Positions 9,524 through 19,108 are shown, numbered from the stretch's first letter. The stretch is 64,000 bases of DNA from an uncultured Burkholderiales bacterium (GCA_951812315.1 CATOSA010000040.1:1-64000); one strand, 5' to 3'. Numbers and translations: made by a program. The notes: a model not told the origin generated them from the sequence alone.

Positions 9524-11041
9524 GAGGCTGTGTAAAAACCCGGAGGCCATCTTGTTCGAGGTGGCCTCTTTTTCATTTGTGATTAGATAGCCAGTGCCTT
9601 GCAGAGTTGCTTCGTTCCCGGGATGTTAATAGCACGGGTCAGGTTATAAGCGGTCACGGCCAATGCCATCTCGGCTTTGACCTTCTGTATGCCTCTTACC
9701 AGGAAACGCCCGCCGTCCATACGCCGCTTGAGCGTGCCAAATGGGTTTTCCACCATGCCGTTGCGCCGTTGCATCATGAGTGGATTGGCCGCGGTGCGAT
9801 CGGCGACCTCGTTAAGCACGTCTTCCTCGAAGTGGCGCGTCACCCAGCGCTGCTTAGCGGCCGTACACCGCGCCTTGATGTGACAGTTCGTGCACGCCTC
9901 ACTGGTGTACAGCCAGTGGCGCTGCTTGTTCGACTGGGTCTTCTTTGGCAAGTGCTCACCGGCCGGGCACTCGTAGTAATCGCCCTCGCCGCAGTAGGTA
10001 AACTCCGATTTGTCGAAGTAGCAGCCATCGCCTTGGTTGTTCGTGGCGCGCTGTACCGGCACATAGGGGGCCTGGCAGCGCTTTAGCAGCTGACCATTGG
10101 AATAGCCTGCATCGGCCAGTACCTGCACCCGATCGCGCTGCAGTTGGCGTTGGCTGCGTCGCGCCATGCGATACAACTGCTGCAAATCATTGGCATTTTG
10201 TACCACGTCCACATCCACGATCAGGCGGTGCTTGCCATCGACCGTGCTTTGTACGTTGTAGCCAATATGTGCGCGGGGCATCACCCGCGCCTGCTCGTCC
10301 GTATCGGGCTGCGCCGAGACTTGCGCATCGTCCATCGCCCGGATGCGTTCGGTTAAGGTCTCGCGCTCGGCCCTGAGTGCGCCAAGAGCGCCTTGGGTGT
10401 CGCCGCCGTTGGGCCCTTGGCCATCATTGTCCTCATTGTCTTCGAGCGCATCGAGCCACGCTCCGATCCTGCGATCCAGGCCGCTGACTCGCTGTTGCAG
10501 ATCTTTCTTGTGTGTGACTCGGCTGCGGCTGTTGTCCGCCCTGAACTTGCTGCCATCAATCGCGATTTGCTCGCCGCCATACAGCGCTTGCGAGCGGCAA
10601 AACTGCACGAACGCCCGACACACGCGCGTCAGGGCCACACGGTTGTCCACCCGGAAGTTGGCAATGGTCTTGTGATCTGGCGCCAGCCGGTTCAGCAACC
10701 ACAGAACCTCGAGGTTCTTCTGGCACTCGCGCTCAAGACACCGTGAGCTGCGTACTCGGTGCATATAGCCGTACAAATACAGCTTTAACACATCACCCGG
10801 GTGGTACGGTGGCCGGCCCGTGGCCTGAAGCTGCATGCGGGCAAAACCAAGTGCATTCAAATCTAGCGTATCAACAAACGCGTCGATCACCCGGACTGCA
10901 TTGTCCTGGCCTATCAGATCATCGAGCCGCTCCGGAAATAGCGTCGCCTGATCCCGGCTTTGTCCCTGAATGTGCATAAAAAAATACCCGCAACAATGTG
11001 CGGGTATTTTCTCAAAAACCCCAGACTATTTACACAGTCTC
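9524..11041 (-). mobile_element. IS1182-family insertion sequence, copy 1 (intact)
   Basis: Complete element of 1518 bp, transposase on the minus strand. Its ends are imperfect inverted repeats: GAGGCTGTGTAAA at the left (3') end and, read inward from the right, GAGACTGTGTAAA. A hairpin with stem CCCGCA/TGCGGG lies just upstream of the transposase start, and a GAGGCC/GGCCTC hairpin lies after its stop (9540-9575). The left and right flanks do not share a target duplication. Instead each matches a flank of copy 2, showing exchange between the copies. Confidence 0.93.
9583..10977 (-). CDS. IS1182-family transposase (copy 1, intact)
   Basis: DDE transposase of 464 residues. The start MHIQGQSRDQATLFPERLDD with VRVIDAFVDTLDL is diagnostic for the IS1182 family. 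Candidate acidic residues are in IAIDGSK, VLADAGYS and GMVENPFG (the second aspartate and the late glutamate being best placed), and a cysteine-rich segment (CTNCHIKARC) lies before the glutamate. Compared with copy 2 it has several substitutions (E/D near residue 17, I/V before DGSK, G/S in the CPAGEHL region, N/H after VE). This copy could still be active. Confidence 0.95.
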   Translation of the reverse strand: MHIQGQSRDQATLFPERLDDLIGQDNAVRVIDAFVDTLDLNALGFARMQLQATGRPPYHPGDVLKLYLYGYMHRVRSSRCLERECQKNLEVLWLLNRLAPDHKTIANFRVDNRVALTRVCRAFVQFCRSQALYGGEQIAIDGSKFRADNSRSRVTHKKDLQQRVSGLDRRIGAWLDALEDNEDNDGQGPNGGDTQGALGALRAERETLTERIRAMDDAQVSAQPDTDEQARVMPRAHIGYNVQSTVDGKHRLIVDVDVVQNANDLQQLYRMARRSQRQLQRDRVQVLADAGYSNGQLLKRCQAPYVPVQRATNNQGDGCYFDKSEFTYCGEGDYYECPAGEHLPKKTQSNKQRHWLYTSEACTNCHIKARCTAAKQRWVTRHFEEDVLNEVADRTAANPLMMQRRNGMVENPFGTLKRRMDGGRFLVRGIQKVKAEMALAVTAYNLTRAINIPGTKQLCKALAI

Positions 11042-11062
11042 TAGTGTGGGCCTTTTTTTGTG
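11042..11062. terminator. Half of a disrupted bidirectional terminator (right flank of IS copy 1)
   Basis: The sequence just outside the IS reads TAGTGTGGGCCTTTTTTTGTG. Its partner arm is not on the other side of this IS but beyond copy 2 (32059-32078). Reverse-complementing this arm and joining it to that one across a single ACTA rebuilds a 16-bp perfect stem with A7 and T7 tails and a 7-base loop. As it stands it is only half a hairpin, although GGGCC followed by T7 remains. Confidence 0.75.
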
Positions 11063-11173
11063 TTTGGTTTGGCGGTTCTTCAAGGGCGTTTTCAGTCCGG
11101 AGTGTGCACCAGCGATTTGCAATACAAAGCCGTAGGCGGGAACTTCGCCTGGCCCAAGAACCGTTCTCCTCTT

Positions 11174-11866
11174 TCAGCTCTGATTGCGTTGCTGCATTCG
11201 TTCATTCTCGCGCTCAAAAATGTTGCGTATCACGGCTCCATCTGATGGTTCTTCTGCGAGTGTCTCCGCATTCCACTGGGTACGGGTAGTGTCGAAGAAA
11301 TCTCCCCCATAGATGTGAATGCCGCCGGTGAATCTCAAGAGTGGATTTGTCACCGAGTGTATGGCGTCAACGGGCAATGCTGCCGCGTCGCTTTCGAAAA
11401 GTGCCTTGGCAGAATATGCTTCGATATTATCTGGCGACTTGCGCCAAAGCAGGTTGTCTTCGCGACCCGTGTAAATGCCAATGTTTGCCCACATTAGGTG
11501 GTTGTGTGGCATCAGATTCATCTGCGGCGTCCAGACTGCACTAAATATCGTCAGAGTCTTTGATCGATGCAAAACGGTAATGCCGGCCTTGCTGGGCTCG
11601 CCGACAGCGGCAAGCACGGCGTTAGGCGTATGAACTGCCCTGGTGAGCACCTCCAGCACCGCAGCCTGTGAATCGTTATCCGTGTTGGCCTCAATACAGT
11701 CTGCGACAAATCGATCTATGTCCATTTTTGTCCTCGTTGCCGCGCTCGCAGTCTTCGGATCTACGCCAGCAAATATTGGCAATACCATCTGGCTAGCCAC
11801 GGCCGCCGCGGCAGTGAGGATCTTTCGCCGTGAATTGTCGACGTGTGAATCTTGCTCCTTGGGCAT
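11174..11866 (-). CDS. Tat-exported cupin-like metal-binding protein
   Basis: Predicted double-stranded beta-helix (cupin) protein related to the cysteine-dioxygenase-like family. Metal-ligand regions are MPHNHLMWANIGIYTGREDN and HSVTNPLLRFTGGIHIYGGDFF. From the ATG at 11866 the product starts MPKEQDSHVDNSRRKILTAAAAVA, with a twin-arginine motif and hydrophobic stretch, so Tat export is likely. That start has AGGAAGG about seven bases upstream; the frame extends to a GTG at 11953 without a ribosome site. Before the inversion this gene would have read into the terminator now split at 11042. Confidence 0.78.
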   Translation of the reverse strand: MPKEQDSHVDNSRRKILTAAAAVASQMVLPIFAGVDPKTASAATRTKMDIDRFVADCIEANTDNDSQAAVLEVLTRAVHTPNAVLAAVGEPSKAGITVLHRSKTLTIFSAVWTPQMNLMPHNHLMWANIGIYTGREDNLLWRKSPDNIEAYSAKALFESDAAALPVDAIHSVTNPLLRFTGGIHIYGGDFFDTTRTQWNAETLAEEPSDGAVIRNIFERENERMQQRNQS

Positions 11867-12056
11867 ATCGCTGCCTTCCTGGGTTGTTGTCATTTGCGGA
11901 TCATTTGCAATTGTTTGATGCATGGCTAAACGATCACCGACTCGAAAATTCACGATAGTTCAGACACGCTGCGGCCTGAACAAGGTTTTAGGCCTAAATG
12001 CCTGAATAGACAACCGACGATTTCTAGCGCAGACTCAAAAAAACTAAGTCAACTCT

Positions 12057-12962
12057 ATGCCCCGTCAAATCTATCCACTGAATGCCTTGCGTGCATACGA
12101 AGCCTCGGCACGCCAGCTCAGCTTTGTGAAAGCGGCCGACGAGTTATCGGTAACGCCGGCGGCCATTAGTCAGCATGTAAAAAAGCTGGAGGAGTATCTG
12201 AAATTGCCGTTGTTCCGGCGTCGTTCGCGCGGTTTGTTGCTGACAGAATCGGGGGCAGTTGCTGCTCACAGAGTTACGCGAAGTATTCCTGCGCCTGGAT
12301 AAGGCCTGGAGCGGGTGATAGACAGCGACACGCGAAGAACACGCACCTTAAGTGTTGCCCCGGCGTTCGCGACAATGTGGTTGATCCCGCGCTTGCAGAA
12401 ATTCTATGCGCTGCAACCAGACATCGATGTTCGAATCTCAACCAGCGTTGGCCTGGTTGATTTTCAACGTGATGACTACGACGCAGCGATACGGCTCGGT
12501 CACGGGCAGTGGTTTGGTCTGGAAACGATCAAGCTGTTTGACGAAACCGTTACACCGGTTTGTAGCCCGCGACTGCTGGAAGGGCCTGATGCGCTTGAAC
12601 ATCCGGACGATCTTCGCAAGCACATGCTACTGCATAACCACTCCATGGACTACGACCCTGAAGCGCCTACCTGGGATACATGGCTCAAAGCAGCAGGCGC
12701 GAGCAAAGTGGATGCTTCACGCGGTACACATTTCAGCTTGCCTGACCATGGACTGCAGGCAAGCATTGACGGTGCTGGCGCCGTGCTGGGTTGGCGAACT
12801 CTCACAGCGCCAGACATTGCGGTCGGGCGTGTTGTTGCACCGTTTGATCTGACCTTGCCACTGGGGTCCAGCTTTTACCTGACCTATCCGGAAGCGCGTG
12901 CGCGTAGACCTAATATTGCGGCACTTCGCGACTGGCTGCTGAGTGAAGTCGGTGAGAGTTAG
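12057..12962 (+). pseudogene. LysR-family (GcvA-type) regulator, two frameshifts
   Basis: Transcriptional regulator with an N-terminal winged helix (LNALRAYEASARQLSFVKAADELSVTPAAISQHVKKLEE) and a substrate-binding domain (RTLSVAPAFATMWLIPRL onwards). The product is broken between the two domains. Deleting one G from the G5 run at 12251-12255 restores QLLLTELREVFLRLDK, and adding a C to the CC at 12305-12306 restores LERVIDS leading into the effector domain. GcvA-type LysR proteins often control a neighbouring divergent gene, here perhaps the Tat cupin gene on the minus strand. It could be intact if the indels are sequencing errors. Confidence 0.83.
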
Positions 12963-13054
12963 TTGCCGCTGGATTTGCTTTTCAGGTGCGCCTGCAGGCG
13001 TGTCGGCCTATTTCGCGGAAGCTCGGGAGTATAGGCTCAAGCCCCTCGGGTCCC

Positions 13055-13085
13055 GGGTCAGCTTAATCTGACCCTTAATATTTTT
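13055..13085 (+). terminator. Rho-independent terminator after the LysR gene
   Basis: GGGTCAG, a six-base loop, CTGACCC, then TTAATATTTTT: a 7-bp perfect stem followed by a T-rich tract, about 90 bases after the LysR stop and just before the SDR gene. The placement suits an intrinsic terminator. Confidence 0.7.
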
Positions 13086-13129
13086 GGGTGATAGAATCGA
13101 TTTCCAGAACACATATCCATGCTGACCAC

Positions 13130-13903
13130 ATGAGCACATCCATGAAATTCGCATCGTATCCGAGCCTGCGCGACGCCACGGTTTTCGTTACCGGTGGCGC
13201 ATCCGGAATTGGTCGAGAAGTGGTGCGCGCCTTTGTCGAACAGGGCAGCCGTATCGGCTTTGTCGATATCGATGAACAGGGCGGTTCTGCGGTGCAGCGC
13301 GAGGGCCGCGAGCAGGGCGCGAGTATCGAATTTGTTACCTGCGATCTGCGCGATATCAACGCCCTGAAGACGGCTTTCGCGGACCTGCAGAAACGTTTGG
13401 GGCCAGCCACAGTGTTGGTCAACAACGCCGCACGAGACGATCGTCACAACTGGCAGGACGTAGACGTTGACTACTACGACGAACGCATCGCCACGAATAT
13501 TCGGCATATGTTTTTCGCGATACAGGCGGTCGCGCCCGGCATGATCGCGGCGGGCAAGGGCTCGATCATCAACTTTGGTTCGAATTCGTGGATGCAGGCC
13601 CTCGGCGGCATGCCGGCGTACACCACGGCAAAGTCGGCAGTACATGGCATGACAAGATCATTTGCGCGGGATTTGGGTGAGCACCGAATACGTGTTAATA
13701 CGGTTGTGCCTGGCTGGGTGATGACGGAGCGTCAGCAGCAACTTTGGGTGACCCCTGAGGCCATAGAGTCGCATCGACAGCGACAATGTCTGCCGGATTT
13801 GATAGAGCCGGTATATCTGGCGCGCATGGTGTTGTTCCTGGCCAGTGACGATTCGGCCATGTGCACCGCCAACAACTACATGGTAGAGGCTGGCTCCATC
13901 TGA
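13130..13903 (+). CDS. SDR-family NAD(P)-dependent oxidoreductase
   Basis: Classical short-chain dehydrogenase/reductase of 257 residues. The Rossmann TGGASGIG loop, NNAARDD, the catalytic Ser in FGSNSW and YTTAK (Tyr and Lys) are all present, and the end (ANNYMVEAGSI) matches the usual C-terminal xGG region loosely. I prefer the ATG at 13130 (MSTSMKFAS); a GTG at 13088 is in frame but overlaps the terminator. The substrate is unknown; sugar or hydroxy-acid dehydrogenases share this signature. Confidence 0.87.
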   Translation: MSTSMKFASYPSLRDATVFVTGGASGIGREVVRAFVEQGSRIGFVDIDEQGGSAVQREGREQGASIEFVTCDLRDINALKTAFADLQKRLGPATVLVNNAARDDRHNWQDVDVDYYDERIATNIRHMFFAIQAVAPGMIAAGKGSIINFGSNSWMQALGGMPAYTTAKSAVHGMTRSFARDLGEHRIRVNTVVPGWVMTERQQQLWVTPEAIESHRQRQCLPDLIEPVYLARMVLFLASDDSAMCTANNYMVEAGSI

Positions 13904-14019
13904 CTGCGATGTCTGGTTGGCTTACCCGGCGGCGCGCTCCAGTTCCTGCCGCAGACAGCGATCGGGTCGGACCAGGCCATTGATCCTGTCGTGGTGCGCA
14001 GTCGTAGCGTGGATTCGCG

Positions 14020-14637
14020 CTAACGCTCCTGCCAGTTCGGCGTTCTTTTTTCAGCGAATGCCTGCGCGCCTTCCTTTGAATCTTCCGTGTTTCTCAGAAA
14101 ATCGAACAATTCCGCTTCCAGCTTGAGTCCGTCAGCTAAAGGTTGATCGCGACCTTCGAGTACCGCCTGACGTATTTTTTCGACGGCAAGCGGAGCGGCG
14201 CGGCAAATTGCCTGCGCGATCTCGTCACATTTCTCGAGTAACCTTGTCGCCGGTACAACATGGTCGACCAGACCCAGGCGTAGCGCTTCGGCTGCGTCTA
14301 TTCGCGTACCGGTGAGGAGCATTTCAAGAGCGCGCCCCAATGGAATGAGGCGTGGTAGCCGCTGTGTACCTCCACCACCTGGCAGAAGGCCCAGCAATAC
14401 TTCGCCAAGTCCGAACTGGGCATGCTCGGCGGCGACGCGGATGTCACTACCAGCGCAGAAAGCCCGCTCGCCGGTGCCGGTCAGGATGCTCACGCGGATA
14501 TTGTTGTCATCTTGCAAAGCCTCCCACGTCGATGCGAGCGTGGCATAGGTTTCCGAATCGCACGCATTCAATCGTTCGGGTCGATTGATGGTTACATAGG
14601 CAACCTGGCCACGTTTTTCGAGCAGGACTTTTTCCAT
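14020..14637 (-). CDS. Enoyl-CoA hydratase with internal deletion, probably inactive
   Basis: Crotonase-family protein of only 205 residues; relatives are about 255-260. The N-terminal part through FCAGSDIR and the part from [27 protein letters not shown] to the end are well conserved. The roughly 53 residues that should lie between them, including the GGGCEL-type oxyanion-hole glycine and first catalytic glutamate, are missing without loss of frame. The junction falls on DIR, a tripeptide expected on both sides of the missing part, which fits a deletion between short repeats. The start ATG is at 14637. It lies just downstream of the nitronate monooxygenase gene. Confidence 0.82.
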   Translation of the reverse strand: MEKVLLEKRGQVAYVTINRPERLNACDSETYATLASTWEALQDDNNIRVSILTGTGERAFCAGSDIRVAAEHAQFGLGEVLLGLLPGGGGTQRLPRLIPLGRALEMLLTGTRIDAAEALRLGLVDHVVPATRLLEKCDEIAQAICRAAPLAVEKIRQAVLEGRDQPLADGLKLEAELFDFLRNTEDSKEGAQAFAEKRTPNWQER

Positions 14638-14707
14638 ATTTAGTCTCCGGTGTACGGGTAACGACAGATCCGTCGAATCGCGCTCAGCTGGCCGACGCAC
14701 ACTTCGC

Positions 14708-15685
14708 TCAAGCCGCCAGCATTCCTTCCAGACGCGCGCGGATCAATTCTTCGGTTTCCGACATGATCCGATCGATCAGTTCCTTGCAGGTCGGAATGTC
14801 GTTGATCAACCCGGCGACAAGTCCGCAAGACCAGGCGCCAATCTCGACTTTTCCGTCCAGCATCACCGGAGGATAAACGCCCACAGTTTCTTCCATTATG
14901 TCGTCGAACACGAGGTCTCGGCCTTTTTCCGCTTCCACGGCAAGAACCTTCTCCACCGCTTCGTTATTCAGTACCCGCTCGGTATTGCGCAGCGGGCGCA
15001 TGACCAGGCGCGTATCCAGTTCGGTCGCGGCCAGAATGGCGTCCTTGACGTTCTGGTGGATGGGCGCTTCTTTGGTACACATGAAGCGGGTGCCCATGTT
15101 CATGCCGTCCGCGCCCATCGCCAGCGAGGCGACCAATGAGCGGGCGTCCGCCTGACCGCCGGAGGCGACGAACGGAATTTCCAGTTCGTCCGCCGCGCGA
15201 GGCAGCAGGATCATGTTCGGGATGTCGTCCTCGCCAGGGTGGCCGCCGCATTCAAAGCCGTCCACCGAGACCGCGTCGCAGCCAATACTCTGCGCCTTTA
15301 ACGAGTGGCGTACCGACGTACATTTGTGAATTACCTTGATGCCGGCATCCTTCAGGTAGGGCATTACCTGTGCGGGATTGCGTCCGGCGGTCTCAACCAC
15401 TTTCACGCCGCCATCGATGATCGCCTTCACGTAGGCGGGATAGTCGGGCGCTTTCACCGTTGGCATGAACGTCAGGTTCACCGCGAAAGGCTTGTCAGTC
15501 AGATCGTTGCACTTGGCAATTTCATTGGCGAGGTCGGCCGCCGATTTTTGCGTAAGGCCTGTAATGGTTCCCAGGCCACCGGCATTGGACACGGCCGCGG
15601 CGAGCTCGGCGAAGCCGACATAGTGCATGCCGCCCTGAATGATGGGGTGCTCGATCCCTAGCATCTCGGTAATACGCGTTTTCAT
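14708..15685 (-). CDS. Nitronate monooxygenase (2-nitropropane dioxygenase family)
   Basis: FMN-dependent TIM-barrel enzyme of 325 residues that oxidises alkyl nitronates or related compounds. [39 protein letters not shown] and the phosphate-binding [29 protein letters not shown] are typical. The ATG at 15685 has a GGGAGAC ribosome site; the frame extends upstream to 15811 without one. A palindrome at 15746-15757 overlaps its promoter region. The truncated crotonase follows closely, suggesting one transcript. Many family members are misnamed, so the nitronate substrate is only nominal. Confidence 0.87.
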   Translation of the reverse strand: MKTRITEMLGIEHPIIQGGMHYVGFAELAAAVSNAGGLGTITGLTQKSAADLANEIAKCNDLTDKPFAVNLTFMPTVKAPDYPAYVKAIIDGGVKVVETAGRNPAQVMPYLKDAGIKVIHKCTSVRHSLKAQSIGCDAVSVDGFECGGHPGEDDIPNMILLPRAADELEIPFVASGGQADARSLVASLAMGADGMNMGTRFMCTKEAPIHQNVKDAILAATELDTRLVMRPLRNTERVLNNEAVEKVLAVEAEKGRDLVFDDIMEETVGVYPPVMLDGKVEIGAWSCGLVAGLINDIPTCKELIDRIMSETEELIRARLEGMLAA

Positions 15686-15745
15686 GAAAGTCTCCCGGCT
15701 GTTCGCCGCTGGTGTTAAAAGGGCGGCGTAGTATTGACAAAAAGA

Positions 15746-15757
15746 GACCAATTGGTC
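15746..15757. promoter_or_regulatory. Palindromic operator upstream of the nitronate monooxygenase gene
   Basis: GACCAATTGGTC is a perfect 12-bp palindrome followed by AA. On the minus strand, TTGACC overlaps it and could serve as a -35 element, with CAATAC about 17 bases on as a weak -10. Its core ACCAATTGGT followed by CAA matches the core of the TetR/SDR intergenic palindrome at 18348-18357. Binding by the nearby TetR protein is inferred, not shown. Confidence 0.6.
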
Positions 15758-16007
15758 AAGGATTCGGCACATCGCGCTGCCATGAAGGCATTTCAATGAC
15801 CGAAAAGTCATGAGTGACTATGCGCGATGATATGGCAAACGTTGTTCGTTACTCCGGCTTCGACTGATCGTAGCACCGGACGATCTCAAGAAAACGGGTT
15901 GAAGTCGACAATGCTAGCGAAACATGAAGAGGTCGCGTTGTTTCTTGCGATCTTGGGTTTCGCCCTACTATGGCGTAACGTTAATCGAGTGAGATAAGGA
16001 AACCAAC

Positions 16008-16571
16008 ATGAAAGTATATTTCGCCCCGCAATCGCGCGCCGTGCGCACCGTCTGGCTGTTGGAGGAGATTGGTCTGCCATATGAACTGGAACGATTCAAG
16101 TTAGGTCAGAAAGAGATGCGCGGACCTGAATACGCACGACTTAACCCGAATGGCCGGGTGCCGACCCTGGTAGACGGCGATACGACGATCACGGAAAGCA
16201 CTGCAATCGCGCAATACCTGGGCGCCAAGTACGCACCCGAACTGACTCCCGGGCCGGATGCGCCGAATTTTGCGATGTATCTGCAGTGGCTGCACTATGC
16301 CGAGGGCATGATCATGCCGCTGGAGCGGCGCAATCCCGAGATGGCGGCGCGCGCGCTGAAAGTAATCAACCGCGCGCTGGGCGGCGCCGAGGCGCACATG
16401 GAAGGACGCGAGTTCATCGCTGACAATTTCACCGTCGCCGATACGATCACCGGTCACGCGGTCATGATGTGCCGGCGTCTGGGTGCCGATTTCGACAAGT
16501 GCCCCAATCTGAACGCCTATGCCGACCGGCTGGAGGCGCGGCCAGCCTTCCATGCGGCCCAGTCAGCCTGA
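16008..16571 (+). CDS. Glutathione S-transferase
   Basis: Soluble GST of 187 residues that conjugates or isomerises electrophiles with glutathione. The N-terminal thioredoxin fold has MKVYFAPQSRAVRTVWLLEE and the cis-proline/Glu-Ser site GRVPTLVDGDTTITESTAIAQYL; the C-terminal helical domain ends in NLNAYADRLEARPAF. The ATG at 16008 has AAGGA upstream. It precedes the quinone-oxidoreductase-like gene by about 80 bases on the same strand and may share its transcript, giving a detoxification pair. Confidence 0.9.
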   Translation: MKVYFAPQSRAVRTVWLLEEIGLPYELERFKLGQKEMRGPEYARLNPNGRVPTLVDGDTTITESTAIAQYLGAKYAPELTPGPDAPNFAMYLQWLHYAEGMIMPLERRNPEMAARALKVINRALGGAEAHMEGREFIADNFTVADTITGHAVMMCRRLGADFDKCPNLNAYADRLEARPAFHAAQSA

Positions 16572-16648
16572 TGGCGCGGAAGGCCGGCGCCGTGTTCGTT
16601 TAGGCGACACAACGCTGGCCGGCGCATTACGAGAAAGTGAGTGCAAAC

Positions 16649-17665
16649 ATGCGCGCCTGGGTGATCGAAAACAATTGGGACTTTGACGGGTTGAACATAG
16701 CGGAGCGGCCCATTCCCGAGCCCGGCCCGGACGACGTCGTCTTGAAGATGCTGGCAGCAAGTCTCAATTACCGGGATCAGCTGGTTGTCAATCGCGGCTA
16801 CGGAAGGATGACGGGTGAACTACCGTTAGTGCCCGCGAGCGACGGCGTCGGCGAAATCACTGCCGTTGGCTCGAACGTGCGCCATAGAAAAGTAGGTGAA
16901 CGCGTCTGCGTGTGCTTTAACCAGTTCTACGTGGACGGCGAGCTAACCCAGGACATGATGGCGGGAATTCTGGGTGGACCGATCGATGGCACGGCAAGCG
17001 AATACATGCTGGCCAAAGGGACCGGTGTCGTTCCGGCACCGGCGCACTTGACCGATGTCGAAGCCGCGACGATCGGGGTTGCAGCCATCACCGCCTGGAA
17101 TGCGTTGTGTGCGGCGCATCCGCTCAAGGCTGGTGAGACCGTGCTCATCCAGGGCAGCGGCGGGGTATCGCTGTTTGCCCTTCAGTTTGCAAAACTGTTT
17201 GGTGCAAGAGTCATCGCAACCAGCTCGACCAATGAAAAGCTGGAGCGCATGCAATCATTGGGGGCGGATGAAGTCATCAATTACAATGACACACCTGAAT
17301 GGGGTAAACAGGTTGTGAAGTTGACTGGTGGCCGTGGCGCGGACCTGGTGGTTGAAATCGGTGGGGCAGAAACGTTCCAGCAATCGATACGGGCCACACG
17401 GATGAACGGAACGATTGCCGCCATCGGCAACGTTACCGGATCAGTTGGCGAGATAAACTGGCCATTGTTGTTCATGTTCAAAAAAAACGTCACCGGTATT
17501 TCCTCCGGCTGCACACGGGAATACGAGGCGATGTGCCGGGCAATCGATGCGAATGGCATGAAGCCGGTAGTCGACGAGAAAATCTACGATTTCGATGGCC
17601 TGAAGTCCGCAATCATGTCCATCAAGGATGGCAAACATTTTGGGAACATTGCGGTCAGGTTCTAG
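16649..17665 (+). CDS. Zinc-independent MDR alcohol dehydrogenase / quinone oxidoreductase
   Basis: Medium-chain dehydrogenase/reductase of about 338 residues. A GroES-like N-terminal domain (LNYRDQLVVNRGYGR, VPASDGVGEITAVG) is followed by an NADP-binding Rossmann domain (ETVLIQGSGGVSLFALQFAKLFGARVIATSSTNEK). The catalytic and structural zinc ligand sets of classical alcohol dehydrogenases are not evident. The start could be ATG 16649 or GTG 16637. It is the second gene of the GST pair and faces the TetR gene. Confidence 0.88.
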   Translation: MRAWVIENNWDFDGLNIAERPIPEPGPDDVVLKMLAASLNYRDQLVVNRGYGRMTGELPLVPASDGVGEITAVGSNVRHRKVGERVCVCFNQFYVDGELTQDMMAGILGGPIDGTASEYMLAKGTGVVPAPAHLTDVEAATIGVAAITAWNALCAAHPLKAGETVLIQGSGGVSLFALQFAKLFGARVIATSSTNEKLERMQSLGADEVINYNDTPEWGKQVVKLTGGRGADLVVEIGGAETFQQSIRATRMNGTIAAIGNVTGSVGEINWPLLFMFKKNVTGISSGCTREYEAMCRAIDANGMKPVVDEKIYDFDGLKSAIMSIKDGKHFGNIAVRF

Positions 17666-17710
17666 CCATTGACCCGGACCACGCCCGATGTGAATTCTGA
17701 CTAAATCCCG

Positions 17711-18325
17711 CTACGTTGCGGGCGATGCGCTTGCACTAAGTGCGTCCAGCGTGGCCATCGTTCCGCGGATGATGCTGCGCGACATAGCGGGGGCTTCTTG
17801 CACGCGCCGGATCAGCGCCAATCCCTGTGCAGTCGCGGTCAACATTCGGGCGAGGTCGCGAGGTTTGGCCTGAGGGTTCAATTCTCCAGCTTTAACCGCT
17901 CGTTCCAAGGCTCGGTACCAGGCGTCCTCGAGTGTTTGCAAGTGATCGCGCAGAACGGTGGCGATCTCCGGTTGGTCACTGCGGAACTGCCCCATCCCGA
18001 CGCCGATCATGCATCCGCTGCTGACCGGCTTGCCATTTGACGTATCGATGAATCTGAGCGCCCGTCGCACGTTGCGCATAGGCGAACCATCGGCATCGAG
18101 AATTTCGACGATGCGACCGATGAACTGCTCGACGTAAAGTTCCAGTGCCTGCACGTACAGTTCCCGCTTGCTGCCATAAGTGTCGTAGAGACTCTTGCGG
18201 CTGATCCCCATTGCATCGAGCAATTCGTTCAAGCCAGAGCCGGCGTAGCCTTTGGCCCAGAACACTTTCATCGCCTGGTAAAGGGCCTTGTCCGGGTCGA
18301 ATTGTTTGGCGGGTCCGCGAGACAT
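17711..18325 (-). CDS. TetR/AcrR-family transcriptional regulator
   Basis: Repressor-type protein of 204 residues. The N-terminal helix-turn-helix spans about residues 10-55 (ALYQAMKVFWAKGYAGSGLNELLDAMGISRKSLYDTYGSKRELY), and the C-terminal ligand domain resembles a common TetR C-terminal family. It is divergent from the SDR gene at 18427, and a palindrome lies between them at 18348-18357. A -35-like TTGACC and CAAGAAT lie very close to its own ATG, so its leader would be very short. It probably represses itself and the divergent gene, and perhaps the nitronate monooxygenase operon. Confidence 0.9.
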   Translation of the reverse strand: MSRGPAKQFDPDKALYQAMKVFWAKGYAGSGLNELLDAMGISRKSLYDTYGSKRELYVQALELYVEQFIGRIVEILDADGSPMRNVRRALRFIDTSNGKPVSSGCMIGVGMGQFRSDQPEIATVLRDHLQTLEDAWYRALERAVKAGELNPQAKPRDLARMLTATAQGLALIRRVQEAPAMSRSIIRGTMATLDALSASASPAT

Positions 18326-18347
18326 TCCACATTCTTGACATTAAGAA

Positions 18348-18357
18348 ACCGATCGGT
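18348..18357. promoter_or_regulatory. TetR operator between divergent TetR and SDR genes
   Basis: ACCGATCGGT is a perfect palindrome followed by CAA. It lies in the spacer of a plus-strand promoter candidate (TTGACA at 18335-18340, weak CAACAT 17 bases on) and overlaps a TTGACC -35 on the minus strand. Occupancy would block both genes. Its core ACC(R)AT(Y)GGT is shared with the site at 15746-15757. Confidence 0.65.
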
Positions 18358-18426
18358 CAACATTTTTCGCGTCTATTGTGCCGAGTCTCGGCGCCGTCGA
18401 GTCACCAACGGAAAGAGAGACTATTG

Positions 18427-19108
18427 ATGGGCTCGGATCGCCCCCATTGCCTGGTCATTGGTGTGGGCCCGGGTACCGGCCTGGCTTGCGTTCGCCGCTT
18501 TGTCGATGAAGGCTACAAAGTCTCGATGATCGCGCGCCGGCTCGAAAGCTGGGAGAAGGAAATACCCGACTGACCTGACCGATCTTGAAGGGTCGCGTGC
18601 GGTGTTGGAGCGCATCAAGAAGGAACAGGGTCTTCCCAAGGTCGTCATCTATAATGCGTCGATTGCTACTTTCGCGCATTACGCCAAACTCGACCCCGCG
18701 TTGTTTGAGCGAAACTTTCGCGCCAACACGACGAGCCTGCTGGTCACGGCGCAAGTTTTCGGTCCGGACATGGTCGACGCCGGCGGTGGCGCGATCATCA
18801 TCACTGGCAACACCAGTGCTCGTCGCGGCATACCGCGCTTTGTCGGCTTCGCCCCGACAAAGGCATCGCAAATGATTCTGGGTGAAAGCCTTGTGCGCGA
18901 GTTGGGGCCACAGAATGTGCATGTCGCCTATGTCATGATCGATGCGATGATCGACATGCCATTCGCACGCAAGCAAATGCCGGATGCGCCTGCCGAGAAG
19001 CTTGCACAGCCCGAAGACATCGCCGGCGAGGTCTTTCACATTGCACATCAGCCGCGTTCGACCTGGTCTTATCTGCACGAGATCCGGCCATTCGGAGAAA
19101 AGTGGTAG
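18427..19108 (+). pseudogene. SDR-family oxidoreductase, frameshifted
   Basis: Short-chain dehydrogenase interrupted early. The first frame gives MGSDRPHCLVIGVGPGTGLACVRRF through KEIPD; the second, from about 18572, gives DLTDLEGSRAVLERIKKEQG and the rest (VVIYNAS, IIITGNTSARRG). The joint at 18571-18573 also appears to lack the strand that normally precedes DLTD, so a small deletion is more likely than a one-base error. The usual YxxxK is not clear; GFAPTKASQ occupies the site. The gene is divergent from TetR across the palindromic operator. Confidence 0.78.
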
